Shown here in pieces: positions 35,494 to 53,896 of a stretch of DNA of 64,000 nucleotides. The notes beneath the pieces were generated by a model. The model searched no databases, was not told the DNA's origin, and saw nothing but the letters and a program-made list of their open reading frames with translations. The DNA comes from Diphasiastrum complanatum (Eukaryota; Streptophyta; Lycopodiopsida; Lycopodiales; Lycopodiaceae), in the NCBI GenBank assembly GCA_029204225.1, contig CM055092.1, positions 80,433,000-80,496,999 on the forward strand, in the 5' to 3' direction. The translations under genes and the position numbers were made by a program. How positions within the stretch are numbered: the first letter of the stretch is position 1; every line of letters begins with the position of its first letter.

Positions 35494-36200
35494 GATGGAA
35501 CTATAAGGGTTCTTGATAAATTTGATTTGGTTCATAGTGATGTTTGTGGTCCAATGAAGACCGAATCCATTGGAAATTGCATCTATTTTGTGACTTTTAT
35601 TGATGACTTTTCCCGTTTTACATGGATCTATTCTATGAAGGCTAAATCGGAAGTTTTTTAGCATTTCAAAGATTTTTTTAACAATGGTGGAAATCAGTTT
35701 GGGAATTCTTTGAAGATCCTACACACCGATCGAGGAGGGGAATACATTAAGAGTATGTTCGGTGCATTTCTTCGAAAGAAGAGAATTCTACATCAAATGA
35801 CAACTCCCTATATGCCTCAACAAAATGGTGTTGTCGAGCGAAATAATCGCACACTTATGGAGATGACCCGTTGCATGCTCAAAGCAAAGGGGCTGTCTCA
35901 AATTTTGGGCTGAAGCGGGTATAACGGCAGCATACATAAGCAAGTATTAACTCCTTATGAAGTTTGGTATGGGAAGAAGCCTTCAATCTCTCACTTTCGC
36001 ATTTTTGGTTGTACGGCTTATGCTTTTGTTTGGGATAAACTTCGTATAAAGCTTGAGGATTAAGGACTAAAATGCATTTTTGTCGGCTGTAATAGTGAAG
36101 CAAAGGCTATAGGCTGTTCAATTTGAGCACTTATAAGATTATTTTTAGTCGTGATGTGCATTTTGATGAAAAGAATTCATTAGATGTGACCCAACTCATA
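35494..36200 (+). pseudogene. Copia C integrase core, continuing after D
   Basis: Integrase catalytic residues are all legible: the first Asp in LVHSDVCGPMKTES, the second in LHTDRGGEYIKSMF and Glu in NGVVERNNRTLMEMTR. The C-terminal part [20 protein letters not shown] follows. A stop near 35658 (VF then TAG) and frame changes near 35912 show decay. It directly continues the sequence broken at 30028. Confidence 0.85.
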
Positions 36201-36202
36201 TC

Positions 36203-36970
36203 TTGAAGGGGGACAGCCCACATAGTGTGAATGTTGAAGTTTTTCCAGATTTGGTACCATCTTCTATTTTTGGAGATAAGGGGCAGCAATCAACCAGTTT
36301 CGAACTGCCCAACACCTCATTAAGTTTAGAGCCTAATGTTCATAAAGAACCGCCCATTTTTGCTCAAAATCAGCCTGTAGGAATTGTTGGACAACAAGGA
36401 CCAATTTTAGAAGATCTTGGACAGCCAAGTGCAGTGTCAGAAGATCTTGGACAGCAAATTGCAAGAAGAGACATGGCTGTTGGACAGTCTAAAACAGTCC
36501 CACGGTGGCTGTTGTCGACTTTGCAGGACAACAAAGTAAGTTCATTTTATCATGGAAAGACACGTGCCTCTACAAAATCAGTGGACTATGCTGATTTTTT
36601 AGATTTTGCTCTTACATCTCATGGAGACATTGCGGAAGAACCTGTTTTCTATGAGCAGGCCAAGGTGTAAAATGTTGGGAGGATGCGATGCAAGATGAGT
36701 ATGACTCACTCATGAAGAACCAGATTTGGGTTCTTGTTGATCTTCCTCATGGGAAGAAGGCAATTGGTTCTAAATGGGTATACAAAATCAAGTATAAGGT
36801 AGATGATACCATTGAAAGGTACAAAACAAGGCTTGTTGCCAAAGGCTATGCTCAACAAAATGGGATTGATTATGAGAAGACTCTTTCTCCTACTGCTCGG
36901 ATGACTATCGTGAGGGTAGTAACCTCTTGGGCTGCCCATTTTGGTTGGCGTTTGTGGCAACTTGACATGA
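36203..36970 (+). pseudogene. Copia C linker and N-terminal RT
   Basis: Frame 36203-36670 is the variable region between integrase and RT; it contains a repeated EDLGQ motif. RT then starts (MQDEYDSLMKNQIWVLVDLP) with IGSKWVYKIKYKVD, RLVAKGYAQQNGIDYEKT and VTSWAAHFGWRLWQLDMK. Homology stops at about 36970, so the catalytic YVDD is missing. Sequence after 36970 is unrelated to copia. Confidence 0.83.
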
Positions 36971-38883
36971 AAAAGCGTGATGAATGCTCGTGTGACACTA
37001 CCCCTCAACATGCGAAAAGTTTCAATTTGATGTGTATTCTGCCAGCGATGTTAGGTCTGGAAAGATTTGGTGATGGCGCTCTGAATGGTAATCAAACGAT
37101 GATGGTGGATAGTCAGTGGAGGTGGTGTGTAAACGATGACAGAAGCAATGAACACAAGAGTGCCAGGATCGTGCACACAGGAGCAAGAAGATCGCCAGCA
37201 GATCGTTGCAAGAAACGCCAGAATTCGCACTTCGATGAGGTGCGAATGGCGTCATGGTGATGGCATTTATGGACGCCGTTGTCTGGTTTCGGACGAGATG
37301 TGACATGTCGGTTCGTGGAGTTTTGAATTTGAAATCTTCGGTCGAGATTGGAGTGGGTCCTGCGGTTGAGATCTGATAGAATACTCTGGTCGAGATCCAA
37401 CAGGATGCTCCGGGGTCGAGATGCAACAGGAACGCTCCAATCGAGATTTGACAGAAACGCTTCGGTTGAGATTTGACAGAAACACTCCGGTTGATATTTG
37501 ACAGAAGCGCTCCGGTTGAGAATTGACGGAAAAGCTCCGGTCGAGATTTGACAAAATGCTCTGGTTGAGATTTGACAGAAGCGCTCCTGTTGAGATTTGA
37601 TAGAAGTGCTCCGGTTGAGATTTGACATAAACGCTCCGGTCGAGATTTGATAGAGGACTTCGGTTGAGATCCAACAGAACACTTCGGTCGAGATCTGACA
37701 GGATTCCTTTGGTCGAGATTTGACATAAAGGCTCCGGTTGAGATCTGATAGAAACCCATCGATTGAGATCTGACAAAAACTCATCGACTGAGATCTGATA
37801 GAAACTCATCGACTGAGATCTGACAGAAACCCAGTATGGAGGAATGGAGCTGTGTGATACAAGTGAAGAACTTAAGGGGGAAAATATGACTGTGGTCCGT
37901 TGGTTACAATTCTTTACGGTTCAATCTTCTTGTTAGAACGTTTCCAAACAGAAGTGTTTCTCAGATTACAGCGTGTATTTCCACTTGTCAATGGAGAGAA
38001 ACAGTTATGTTACTCAGCTATATGCATTTACAAGCCATGCAACCAGTCCTAGATCAGCATAGATCAACGTTCTAAATCAGAGAGCAAATCTACAATCTAT
38101 CTAGGAAATCAGGGAACAATGCAATGACAAGATTAAGCTACTCAACAAGAAACAAGAAACAAGAAACAAGAAAACTAGCTTCCTAACAGCATTCTAGCAG
38201 CCCAAGGATCAAGAAACACCCATTTCTTGATGCTTGGAATACCCAAGAACAATCAAGGACATGATTGTTAGAGAGTATGCAAATCAGATCCACAATCTCA
38301 GTCTCTATAGTTTACCTGCATGCTGAAACTACAAAAACAAGAAACAAGAAAGTTAATCCGCATCTACATTCCACGAGCAAGAGAGTAAGCAAGAAATCGA
38401 AGTAATCCACAAACACAAAGGAAATCAAAACATGCTCATAGAAATTTCACTCAAGAAGATTGCCATGAAAATGAACTTCACAATCATCAAGAATTCGTGG
38501 AAGATCTTCTTTATTCACTCAAGAAAAATTGACAATATAATCAAAGCTCCCTCACAAGAGAAGGGGGCCCCTAAATAAGCAAGAGGGCTGCCCATGTGGA
38601 GCCCAAATGACAATTCCACCAAATTAGAAATTACATGTGGAAATTGCCCTTTCACTAGAGGTCACCATCAAAAGGTGGCTCACTCTAAATTATTTAAGGG
38701 GGTCTACACTTATTTGCAATGCCTAGGAAACATTACTAGCTCCTACATGGTCGTTCCTTCTCTAGGATACACCATGTAGGCTCACATAAAAAATAATTGT
38801 CATCCTAGATAGTAATCCTCGCCTCTCATGCTCGGCTCTCAGCTTCTTTTGCTCTCCTCCTTCTGAGACCTCCTCGATCATGG
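36971..38883. other. Unrelated block replacing most of copia C RT and RNase H
   Basis: The block includes a 25-bp minisatellite (37338-37831), AAGAAACAAGAAAC short repeats near 38150, and LTR-like sequence near 38580-38880. I recognise no coding region. It may be a second insertion with a deletion of the middle of copia C, but no clean target duplication was found. Confidence 0.5.
37338..37831. repeat. 25-bp minisatellite, about 20 copies
   Basis: Units like CGGTTGAGATTTGACAGAAA plus CGCTC repeat every 25 bp with scattered substitutions. The first copies are less regular, and the last four share GATTGAGATCTGA. All three minus-strand frames stay open here simply because of the repeat. Confidence 0.9.
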
Positions 38884-39114
38884 GTGAGAGATACTCTGTG
38901 TCTTCAGCTTGGCTCAGCATCTGGGGATTCTCTGGAATCTGCTAACAATTATCACTTTGTTCGAGAGAGACTTCATGATGGCGACATTTTACTTGAGTAT
39001 TGTCTTACAGAGGATAATGTTGTGGACCTCTTCACTAAGGTGTTGCCTAGAGTCAGATTTGAAGCTTTATGCAAAGCTTTAAATTTAATACCACGTGGTG
39101 GCTTTATTACATAG
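38884..39114 (+). pseudogene. Copia C RNase H C-terminal end
   Basis: Frame containing YHFVRERLHDGDILLEYC, TEDNVVDLFTKVLP and RVRFEALCKALNLIPRGGF, the usual end of copia pol. It is followed by the purine tract and the 3' LTR. The part upstream of YHFVRE is foreign sequence, so RNase H catalytic residues are missing. Confidence 0.82.
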
Positions 39115-39152
39115 TGAAGATTTCAGTTTTTTGCATTGTCATTTAAGGAGGG

Positions 39153-39668
<516 letters not shown>

Positions 39669-39673
39669 TTACT

Positions 39674-40608
39674 ATACTTAAATCACCAACTATTTCAATC
39701 ACCTTCGTATCACCAACTATTCCAATCACCTTCATAACTCCACATTGTTCTTGCTTCGAATCCAATGTTCAAGCATGAATACGATAGACTGCACGATTAT
39801 CATTGATTGTTTTAGATATGATTCTTCTATTATAAATTAAACTTTTCCATGCTCATTCACTTTATATACAGATTTATTCATGAAATAATGACATTGAGTT
39901 GAATCATTATGTTTAGCCTATTCTTTGGTTCTTCATCCATTAATTGAAACACACACTTTTCAATCGACTCATGAACACATTCAATCTCATCAATAGTCTA
40001 TTCAAGAAATGACGATCAAGTACAAAAGAGAATTGAACATTTGCTTGTACTTTGTTTATTACCAAGTGATCATCATCATGGAGTTGGATGTTCTCCTAAC
40101 TTATGTGTAAAGCCATTATTGAAGGAGAGGGCAAAAAAGTATAATACTTCAACTTTTTAGAGTAGAAGGCCAAGATCCCATGAAAATCTGGATAGTCAAA
40201 GGTTTAGTTGCTCGTGGCAAAAAGGCTTGCATTACCGCGAATAAGGTGGGTTATGCATTGATGATCAGCTTTCAATGATTTTTTCACAATGACTTGTTCC
40301 AATTGAGACCATGACCTTTGGGGCTATTGTGACTTTTGTGATGATCATGACCTCTAAGGTCATGCCCTCCATGACAGGCCACAATCTTTAGCCATGGTTT
40401 TGATCTCCACAACCTTGCCCGCCACCATCGTTGCAATCTTCACTACCTCTAACACAGCTCTTTGATGAACTTGAGGGAGGATCGTCATAACGAATATCAC
40501 GACAATAGTCCTAACCCTAATCTAAGTATGATTTAAAGAATTGTCTTTACTCCACTCCATACACAACCTTTGTGAAAAAGTGTAAATGGTAACTTGACTA
40601 TTCGAGGC
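39674..40608. other. Intergenic, no recognised gene
   Basis: No coding region recognised. On the minus strand 40200-40600 continues the gag-like reading of the next entry in broken form (short His- and Gly-rich runs), but stops are frequent. Confidence 0.35.
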
Positions 40609-41167
40609 CTATTGTTGGAGCCTGAGTTCTAGTTGTCCATAATTTGGTTTCCCACTCTTTAGCATGTCTTTAAATGTTAAGAAAGAAACTCGTGTCTTAT
40701 TGGTCTGATATGGAGGAAAAACATAGACCTTAAAACTAGCCAAAATTGTATCGTTACCATTGATCTTGATCAAGGGAAGAGATTGATTTGCATATTGAGT
40801 GTGTGGCCAATATACATTAGCACCGAGTTTAGAAAAAAAAATTTGTTCACCTCCAAATATCCAGCAAAGGCAAGAATCGTCGTAGAATGGCAAAAACTCC
40901 ATAACTATGTCCAATCTTACTCAAATCTAGTAGATTTGACTAAAATTACAACAAAAAAATAGAGAAAAATACACAACAAAATTGTAACGAACTAAAACTG
41001 GTTGCTTTCATGCAAAAAAACAATGTTTAATAGGTCTAAAATTGAATCAAAACAATCTGGAACTTGAATAATTAAAAAAAAGGGTTAGCTAGAAAATAGA
41101 AAACTAACCAAAACTCCAAGAAAAACCACTAAATTTGATAGGGAAATGAGCTATTGCTCTAATACCA
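40609..41167 (-). pseudogene. Probable LTR-retroelement leader and gag-like frame
   Basis: Minus strand. A primer-site-like TGGTATTAGAGC (41156-41167; one mismatch to initiator tRNA-Met) is followed by a leader and a 101-codon frame from 40914 to 40609, containing NVYWPHTQYANQSLPLIK and ILASFKVYVFPPYQTNKT. The frame has no domain that I can name. Its position suggests gag, but it could be chance. The probable LTR would lie at 41168 and above. Confidence 0.4.
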
Positions 41168-41509
41168 AAATTGTCATGTGTCAATCAAAGCATCCTAACA
41201 TTCAATCCTTTCGTAAACATCAAGTGGTCATGGTCTCTTTAAAAGAAACAAAAACCAAATCTTGCTCAAAAGAAATTTAAACTTTTTTTCTAATAGGAGG
41301 AAGGATAGGCTGAAAAGTGTAATCATACAAAATGTTGTTGCAGAAATGTACAAGCAACCTTTGTTAATACGAAACTAGAACCAAAATAATGTTAGGTTCA
41401 AAGTGCAAACTTTCTTAATAATATGTCATCATGTTGACACTCAAATTAATTGTTGAGAACTTAGTAAACAAACCATGAAGTGTACCATCTACTCTCCACA
41501 ACAACTTAT

Positions 41510-41900
41510 TTACTAAGTTAATCATTTGAAGTGTAACTCACGAATCTAAGTAAAGTGAGTAACTAAAAAATCAGCATCTTCACAATTTGTCTGGTCTTTT
41601 TTGGCAGATTAGGGTTTTGTGGCTCCAAGTGAAAAGTTTTGTGAGAACAATACTAGTTCCTCTCATGTAGTAGAACTAGTTATGGAAAAGTGACAATAAG
41701 CCTATATTCAAAACCCATTAAGATTGGGATCTTGCACCCTACTTCTAGAAACAGAAACTACACTGATAAAAAGATAGATTGTAGAAACTAGAGCCATTAT
41801 AACAACTTAATAAGCCAAAGTAAACAAGAAACCTCACCACTCGTAGATACAAAATAGTTGAAACTGAACCTCAAAAGGTTGAAGTAGAAAAGCCTTACAC
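41510..41900 (-). repeat. Dispersed repeat, inverted copy of 25560-25960
   Basis: Minus-strand reading matches 25560-25960 in order over about 390 bp. It sits in the region expected for the LTR upstream of the primer site at 41156. Within 41280-42080 there is also a diverged internal duplication (AGGAAGGATAGG at 41301 and 41974). No coding sequence is seen up to 42574. Confidence 0.62.
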
Positions 41901-43129
41901 TACGCCAAAGAAAATAAAACACTCAAATGGACAAGCAGATTCCGCTCATAAAAAATTGAAATCTTTTTCCTAATGAGACAAGGAAGGATAGGTTGAAGAG
42001 TGTAATCTTATAATGTTGTAGTAGGAATGTCAACTCAAAAAAAGAAAAAACAAGCAACCCTTGCTAATAAGAAACTAGAAACAATTTCCTAACAAAAGAA
42101 GGTATATTCTATGTAAAAAACTATACCAACTTAGAGCAGCAAACAAATCGCATAATATTAGAAAATGGTTGAAAATGTAACTTTCTAGTTGACATTTGGA
42201 AAGCCACAAGGAGTTTTTAGTGTCAAAGCCAAGACCATACCATACATCCATCCACAACGAAAAACAAGCAAAACTAAATCTAGAATATAGATAATTTATA
42301 CAATCCAATGGGTTTGTTGAAGTAATTGTTAGAATAGTAAGCCCAATTTAAATCTGATCTTTTTCAATTGATATATAGTGATTGTCAATAGTAATGAATC
42401 TTGCTTCTATGCAATATTCAATAATAAAGCTTTTTCTTTTTCTTTTTTTTACAAATACGTAAAAGCAAAACATTTACAGTGATATAGAAACTAGAAAAGT
42501 AACTTTTTCTAAGGGACTTTTAGGGCTCCAACTTCCCCTAATATCAGGAATTGCTTTTTTTGTGGATAATTACAAAACTAAAATTGATAAATACATCGCT
42601 CGCCCAAACACACATTCCAGCCTTTGCTTGGCAGAATACATATCATGTTATCGCATTACCAGTCATAAGATTTTGAAACATAGAACACCACAAATAATTA
42701 AATTTGTTCACTAACATAAAGACCTAGACAATTTCTATCATGAACAATTACTTCTATACAGGCCCTTTCATGAATCTGAAGACACAGTAGTTGACCCACG
42801 TTGTACATATAAAGATGCCTACGATTTTCACTATAATACCATCTATAGAAATAGCAAAAAATATAACTACAACTTCCAAACTATGTTTACGAATTGCACA
42901 TCATGTACAACATCGAGTACAACCATGACCACATCGCAAACGTCAATGACAATGTGAATACAATGTTGAGATTGACTTTCAATCCCTTTTCCAACTTCAT
43001 TCAGAACAACTTTCACAGGAAATTGTCAAATTTCCATACCCAATCATGGACAACAATACCTACTTTGCAAAAATCAGAAGCCTCACCAAACAAAATGATT
43101 GATCTTTGATGATAGTAAGCGTTTAAAAC

Positions 43130-43990
43130 GACTTCAACCAAATCACCGCCTTCATTACTTTTAACTGGCGTTGCAGGAACTGGAAAAACATTCACATTGC
43201 TACTTTCAACTCATAAATTGCTTCGACATTATTATAGATACCACTAAATCGATATCGAATTACCAACGGCTTTATTAATGGCATATATCGGTAAAGCCAC
43301 ATACAACATTGGTGGCACTACCATTCATTCCGCTACATATACCTATAAATGCAAAAAATTTAACATCATTTTCTGGTGACAAGCTCCATGAACTAACTTT
43401 GATAGGCCGTCAAATTTTCGAACTCGCTGATCAACGACTTTGAGCAATTAAACATAGAACAAATTTTTTTTTTCTCGGAGATCTTGACGTGATAACTTGG
43501 AATTTTAAATCCAATGATGCCTCTCTCAACACATTCAAATTATCATACTGGAATAAACTCTTGCATTGTTATAAACTAACACAAACAATGCGCCAAACTG
43601 ATCACACACACATTGACATATTGAACCGAATAAGAGAAGCCATTCAAACTGATGAAGACATTCATTGGATTAACTAACAATCTTACAAACCCATTCCGAA
43701 TACACCGAATATTCCTTACCTGTGCCATACTAACAAAGAAATGGAAATAACAATGAACAAGCTTTTAAGCAAGTAGAGGGCACTAGTTTTTACCTACATG
43801 CGAAGGATACACACTCTTGCACATGTAGCAAATCAATATCCATTCTTGGAAAACCAAGAAACACTACTGGTTTATGGAAAACTATAGTTGTCAAAACAGG
43901 CTTGCTTGTTGAAATATGTAGTTGAATATGGTCTTGTAATGGTGTTGATGGTCTATTTCAAACAAAAACAACCATAATGGCAATTGATAT
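43130..43990 (+). pseudogene. Pif1-like helicase of the Helitron relic
   Basis: The Walker A reading PSLLLTGVAGTGKTFTLLL at about 43145-43205 is unmistakable. Then come LPTALLMAYIGKATYNIGGT and TTIHSA near 43260-43330 (Pif1 motif region), FELADQRL near 43418, and MRQTDHTHIDILNRIREAIQ with DEDIHWIN (43590-43677). Later IPYLCHTNKEME (about 43710) and, in another frame, TGLLVEICS and NGVDGLFQTKTT (43890-43950) correspond to the C-terminal helicase parts. The stops in TTC-CAC-TAA and several shifts show a pseudogene. Walker B is not clear. Confidence 0.75.
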
Positions 43991-44239
43991 ATTTGGATTC
44001 AATTTCCCGATCGACATATTGGACCAAAAACACGACTTGCACATAGTCACTTTTCGAAGATCTTGACGTTATAACTATGAAGAATTGTCAAAAATTGGCA
44101 AATCTAGCTCGATCAAAAACATGAAGAATAGTGTAAATTTTGTACACAATTGGGTTCCACACATGTATGGACAAAATGCCACGTGGCAACCCACTTCTAA
44201 TGTAGGTTAGGTAAAGTCAAGAGAGTTGGTCATGTCTAT

Positions 44240-44460
44240 TTGGTGGTCACCCTACTTTATAGGACCAGTATGATTGCTTGCAACAACCATGCCAACCATC
44301 TTACAATATTCACGCAGAAACATGGTTTTGAACAAACTATCACTACTGTAACACCAACAACAAGCCAATTAGATCATATATGGACAAATGCACACAACTC
44401 GAAAAGCTTTTATGAAGTGTCACACTATTATTAGAGTGACCACTCAGCAATTTATTACCT
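44240..44460 (+). pseudogene. Endonuclease-like C-terminal tail of the Helitron relic
   Basis: A plus-strand frame with NNHANHLTIFTQKHGFEQTI, TPTTSQLDHIWTNAHNSKSF and, across one TAG, SDHSAIYYLYSN. The DHIW...SDH-x-AI pattern is that of the C-terminal half of endonuclease/exonuclease/phosphatase (APE-like) domains fused to Helentron helicases. The N-terminal half, with its Asn and Glu metal ligands, is not recognisable (44000-44230). A LINE endonuclease could give a similar pattern. The position right behind the Pif1 domain argues for the Helitron origin. Confidence 0.6.
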
Positions 44461-44720
44461 ATATAGCAACCCAAATTTCATGCATGAGGTTTCTTGATCT
44501 TCCACAATCAAGCCTCCTTCATCGTGCTTCCATTGCTGGAGGTATTGTTTCTTCTCATGCAACTCAAGATAAAGAGTTGGATTATTGCACTCCTGGAAAG
44601 AACTATGTCAATTTGTGCATGATTTGTGGTGAAACTTCGAGGACGTGGTGCTTCACATGTAAACTTGCAACTACCATACTAGGTGACTTGCATCAAGCAG
44701 TAACTTTTAAATCACCTTAA
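44452..44720 (+). other. Open frame with Cys pairs, unknown
   Basis: A plus-strand reading open to 44720 includes a run with CMICGETSRTWCFTCK, a CxxC-x7-CxxC pattern that could be a zinc ribbon, such as those ending some DNA transposases. There is no start context or further homology. It may be the relic of a transposon end or chance. The stretch to 45694 has a short (TA)n at 44974-44993 and otherwise nothing. Confidence 0.25.
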
Positions 44721-45694
44721 TATAACATTTATACGTCCTACATGCACTCTTTTGCACTCCAATGGGTTTTCCCATCTTTTGTTAATAAAAATAGTCAATT
44801 TCTTTTTGTAGCACGTTTGAATCTATTTACTTGTAACAAATACAAAAAATTCAAATACCAATTTAAGGCAGGGCAATGTGGCTTGCCACACTTGTCTAAA
44901 TTATCGTGATAATCTACATGAACCCTATGCATTCCAAAGCTAAAAGTTTAGACCACCCATCAAACTTGTTACAATATATATATATATATATATGGATTTT
45001 TAAGAAGTCAACATCTTGCAAAATATTTTTAAAACCAAAATTTTCGCATACATTATTAAGCAACTAGCTGTTCTTATTTACAACATATACAACTTGGCCA
45101 AGCCATTTATGGAGCTGAACTCCTTAGATGTCACTAAAAAGTGGTTAGAATTCGAGAGCACTTTTCGGATGCCAGTCATACCCATACACCCCTCTCTCAT
45201 GCAGTTTAAAACCAAATTTAAAAAAAGTTGCCTATTTCATTTGTGCCAGGTCCCACCATCCCAACATTGAACAGGCCCCAGGCTCAAGCTATTTGTAACC
45301 AGCTTGCTGTCCGGTCAGAGGTCTGAATTTTAGAACGCGCAAAGAATGCTTCTAGTCTCTAGATAGTGGCTGCTGAGGGTGACATAATATACGTGTTCTT
45401 CAAAGTTCCCATGCAAGTAAGATACGCGTTGTTGGTCTAACGATCAAAACTAAATACTTTTCTAGAAAGTTGACGCGTCTCGTTTTCTTAGGCAATGGTG
45501 GCTGTTCCTTCTCAGAAAGTAATAGCGGGCTCTTCTTCTGATGATAAATATGATATGTATAGCTAAAGCAAAGCCTGGATGATTCAACCAGGGTGCTCCT
45601 TGCTTCCTTCCATCTTCTTCACCTAGCAGCAGCAGGACTGAGCTTTTTCTTCTCTCGATCCACACCCCCACCCTCCATATTTCCGTTGGTACTG

Positions 45695-52508
<6,814 letters not shown>

Positions 52509-52930
52509 TGACACGTTTGGATATTGTGATAATTGGGACCTTTTGAGTTACTAGTTTTAAATATTTGCAATATTGCCTCAATTCCTTTATTGGCAAATTA
52601 TGAAGATTCTCTTCATAACTAGATGGATTCCAAGTTATTTTTCAGAATTAGTGCAATTAGAAAGTGAAATAAATTGTATGCAAAGATTCATGGCATTGTT
52701 TGAGACGATGTTCTGTATGTTATTTGGAATGTTGCATTCAATACATTCTCTCATTTTTAAATTCCTTTAGACTTCTTGTTGTGGATGTGAATGAGAAGCT
52801 AGCTTGGCGGCAATGATCCTCTCCAAAGACAATACTTCATGTTTTTTTTCACTTCCTTTTTGTCGTAAAACTTTTATACATGCACCTTCCAGGCAACAAA
52901 AGCAACATGAAAAAAAAAAATTGCACAAAT

Positions 52931-53248
52931 TATGCTTGAGGAGGTGGGTGTGTTTCATTTGAAAAAATGAAGATTTATTTTATGTAAATAATCTCATCTA
53001 TGGCTGCTTACATTCCCATATGTTCTATGTGTTGGATAAGGGCTTAGTAATTATTCTAAAAATCATGATCTATAATAAAAATATTATGCCTAAGGAGGTG
53101 GGTGTGTTTCCTTTGAAAAAATGGAAAAGTAATTTTATATAAATAATCTCGTCTGTGGCTGCTTACATTCCCATACGTTCTGTGTGTTGGATAAGGGCTT
53201 AAGGGCTTAGTAATTATTCTAACTCATGATCTTCTATAAAAATCTTAT
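52931..53248. repeat. Tandem duplication, about 154-bp unit
   Basis: 52931-53084 and 53085-53248 share long runs such as CTGCTTACATTCCCATA and GTTGGATAAGGGCTT. The copies differ by substitutions and an 8-bp repeat of AGGGCTTA in the second. It starts about 420 bp after the stop of the three-exon gene. Confidence 0.85.
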
Positions 53249-53780
53249 ACAGGCATGTCAAGCTCCCTCATTTGGGCATCTGGCGAATGCTCTTGATTGC
53301 TTCAATTCAATACTTGGTGCTTTCACTTAAAAATCAATGATAAGAGTAACAATTTAAAATGTAGATTATGAGTTCACCTTGTTGATTTGCTTAGAATAAC
53401 CAACAGAGAACTTTGATTTCTTCAATATTTCCTCACTTGCAAAATTCTTTAAGTGTCAATTGAATGATACTCCAATGTTTAACATTGTTCAATCATAGCC
53501 ATTGATGTATTAAACTCAACCCCAAACTTAATGCCAAGACCTGAAAAATTGAAAGTGCGCCAATGGTAAATGATTGTGATTGAAAGTGTAACTAAGAGAT
53601 ATGAGCATCTTGTTAATGCTTCTAATCTTGTGATTCAAGCACAACTTGATGCATTAGATGAAGCTCTTAATAGTTGACAAGACCTTGGTCCTGAGTGTGA
53701 AAATGTGTGAATATGTAAAATATCTAGATAGTTATTTCTATGTCGCATGGCACATATGATGGATGACCAAGTGCCCCATC
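53249..53780. other. Intergenic, no recognised gene
   Basis: AT-rich DNA. No reading frame of interest. Confidence 0.4.
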
Positions 53781-53896
53781 TCATGTGCTTGAAATTCAAG
53801 ATGTGTGAGGATCATTAAGAGCTTTAATATTTCTCATGTGCTTGAAATTCAAGATGTGTGAGGATCATTAAGAGCTTTAATATTTTTCATGTGCTT
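53781..53896. repeat. 53-bp tandem repeat, two copies plus start of a third
   Basis: TCATGTGCTT marks unit starts at 53781, 53834 and 53887. The two complete copies are identical but for the end. Confidence 0.9.

Larger units (their letters stand above)
42575..44460 (+). mobile_element. Helitron relic (Helentron-like): Pif1 helicase plus endonuclease-like tail
   Basis: Plus-strand translation, with frameshifts, shows the order expected for the end of a Helitron Rep-helicase protein. A pre-helicase region (ARPNTHSSLCLAEYISCYRI, then LLLYRPFHESEDTVV) is followed by a Pif1-type helicase with Walker A. A short endonuclease-like tail follows. The Rep (HUH) domain is not visible upstream. Frameshifts, nonsense codons and a missing 5' part show decay. 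Endonuclease tails mark Helentrons/Helitron2 rather than the usual plant Helitrons. Element ends (TC...CTRR) were not identified. Confidence 0.72.

Noticed and set aside
37022-37809. Three long minus-strand frames with repeated ISTGAFLSN-like runs
   Set aside because: All three frames are open at once because of the 25-bp repeat, and there is no homology.
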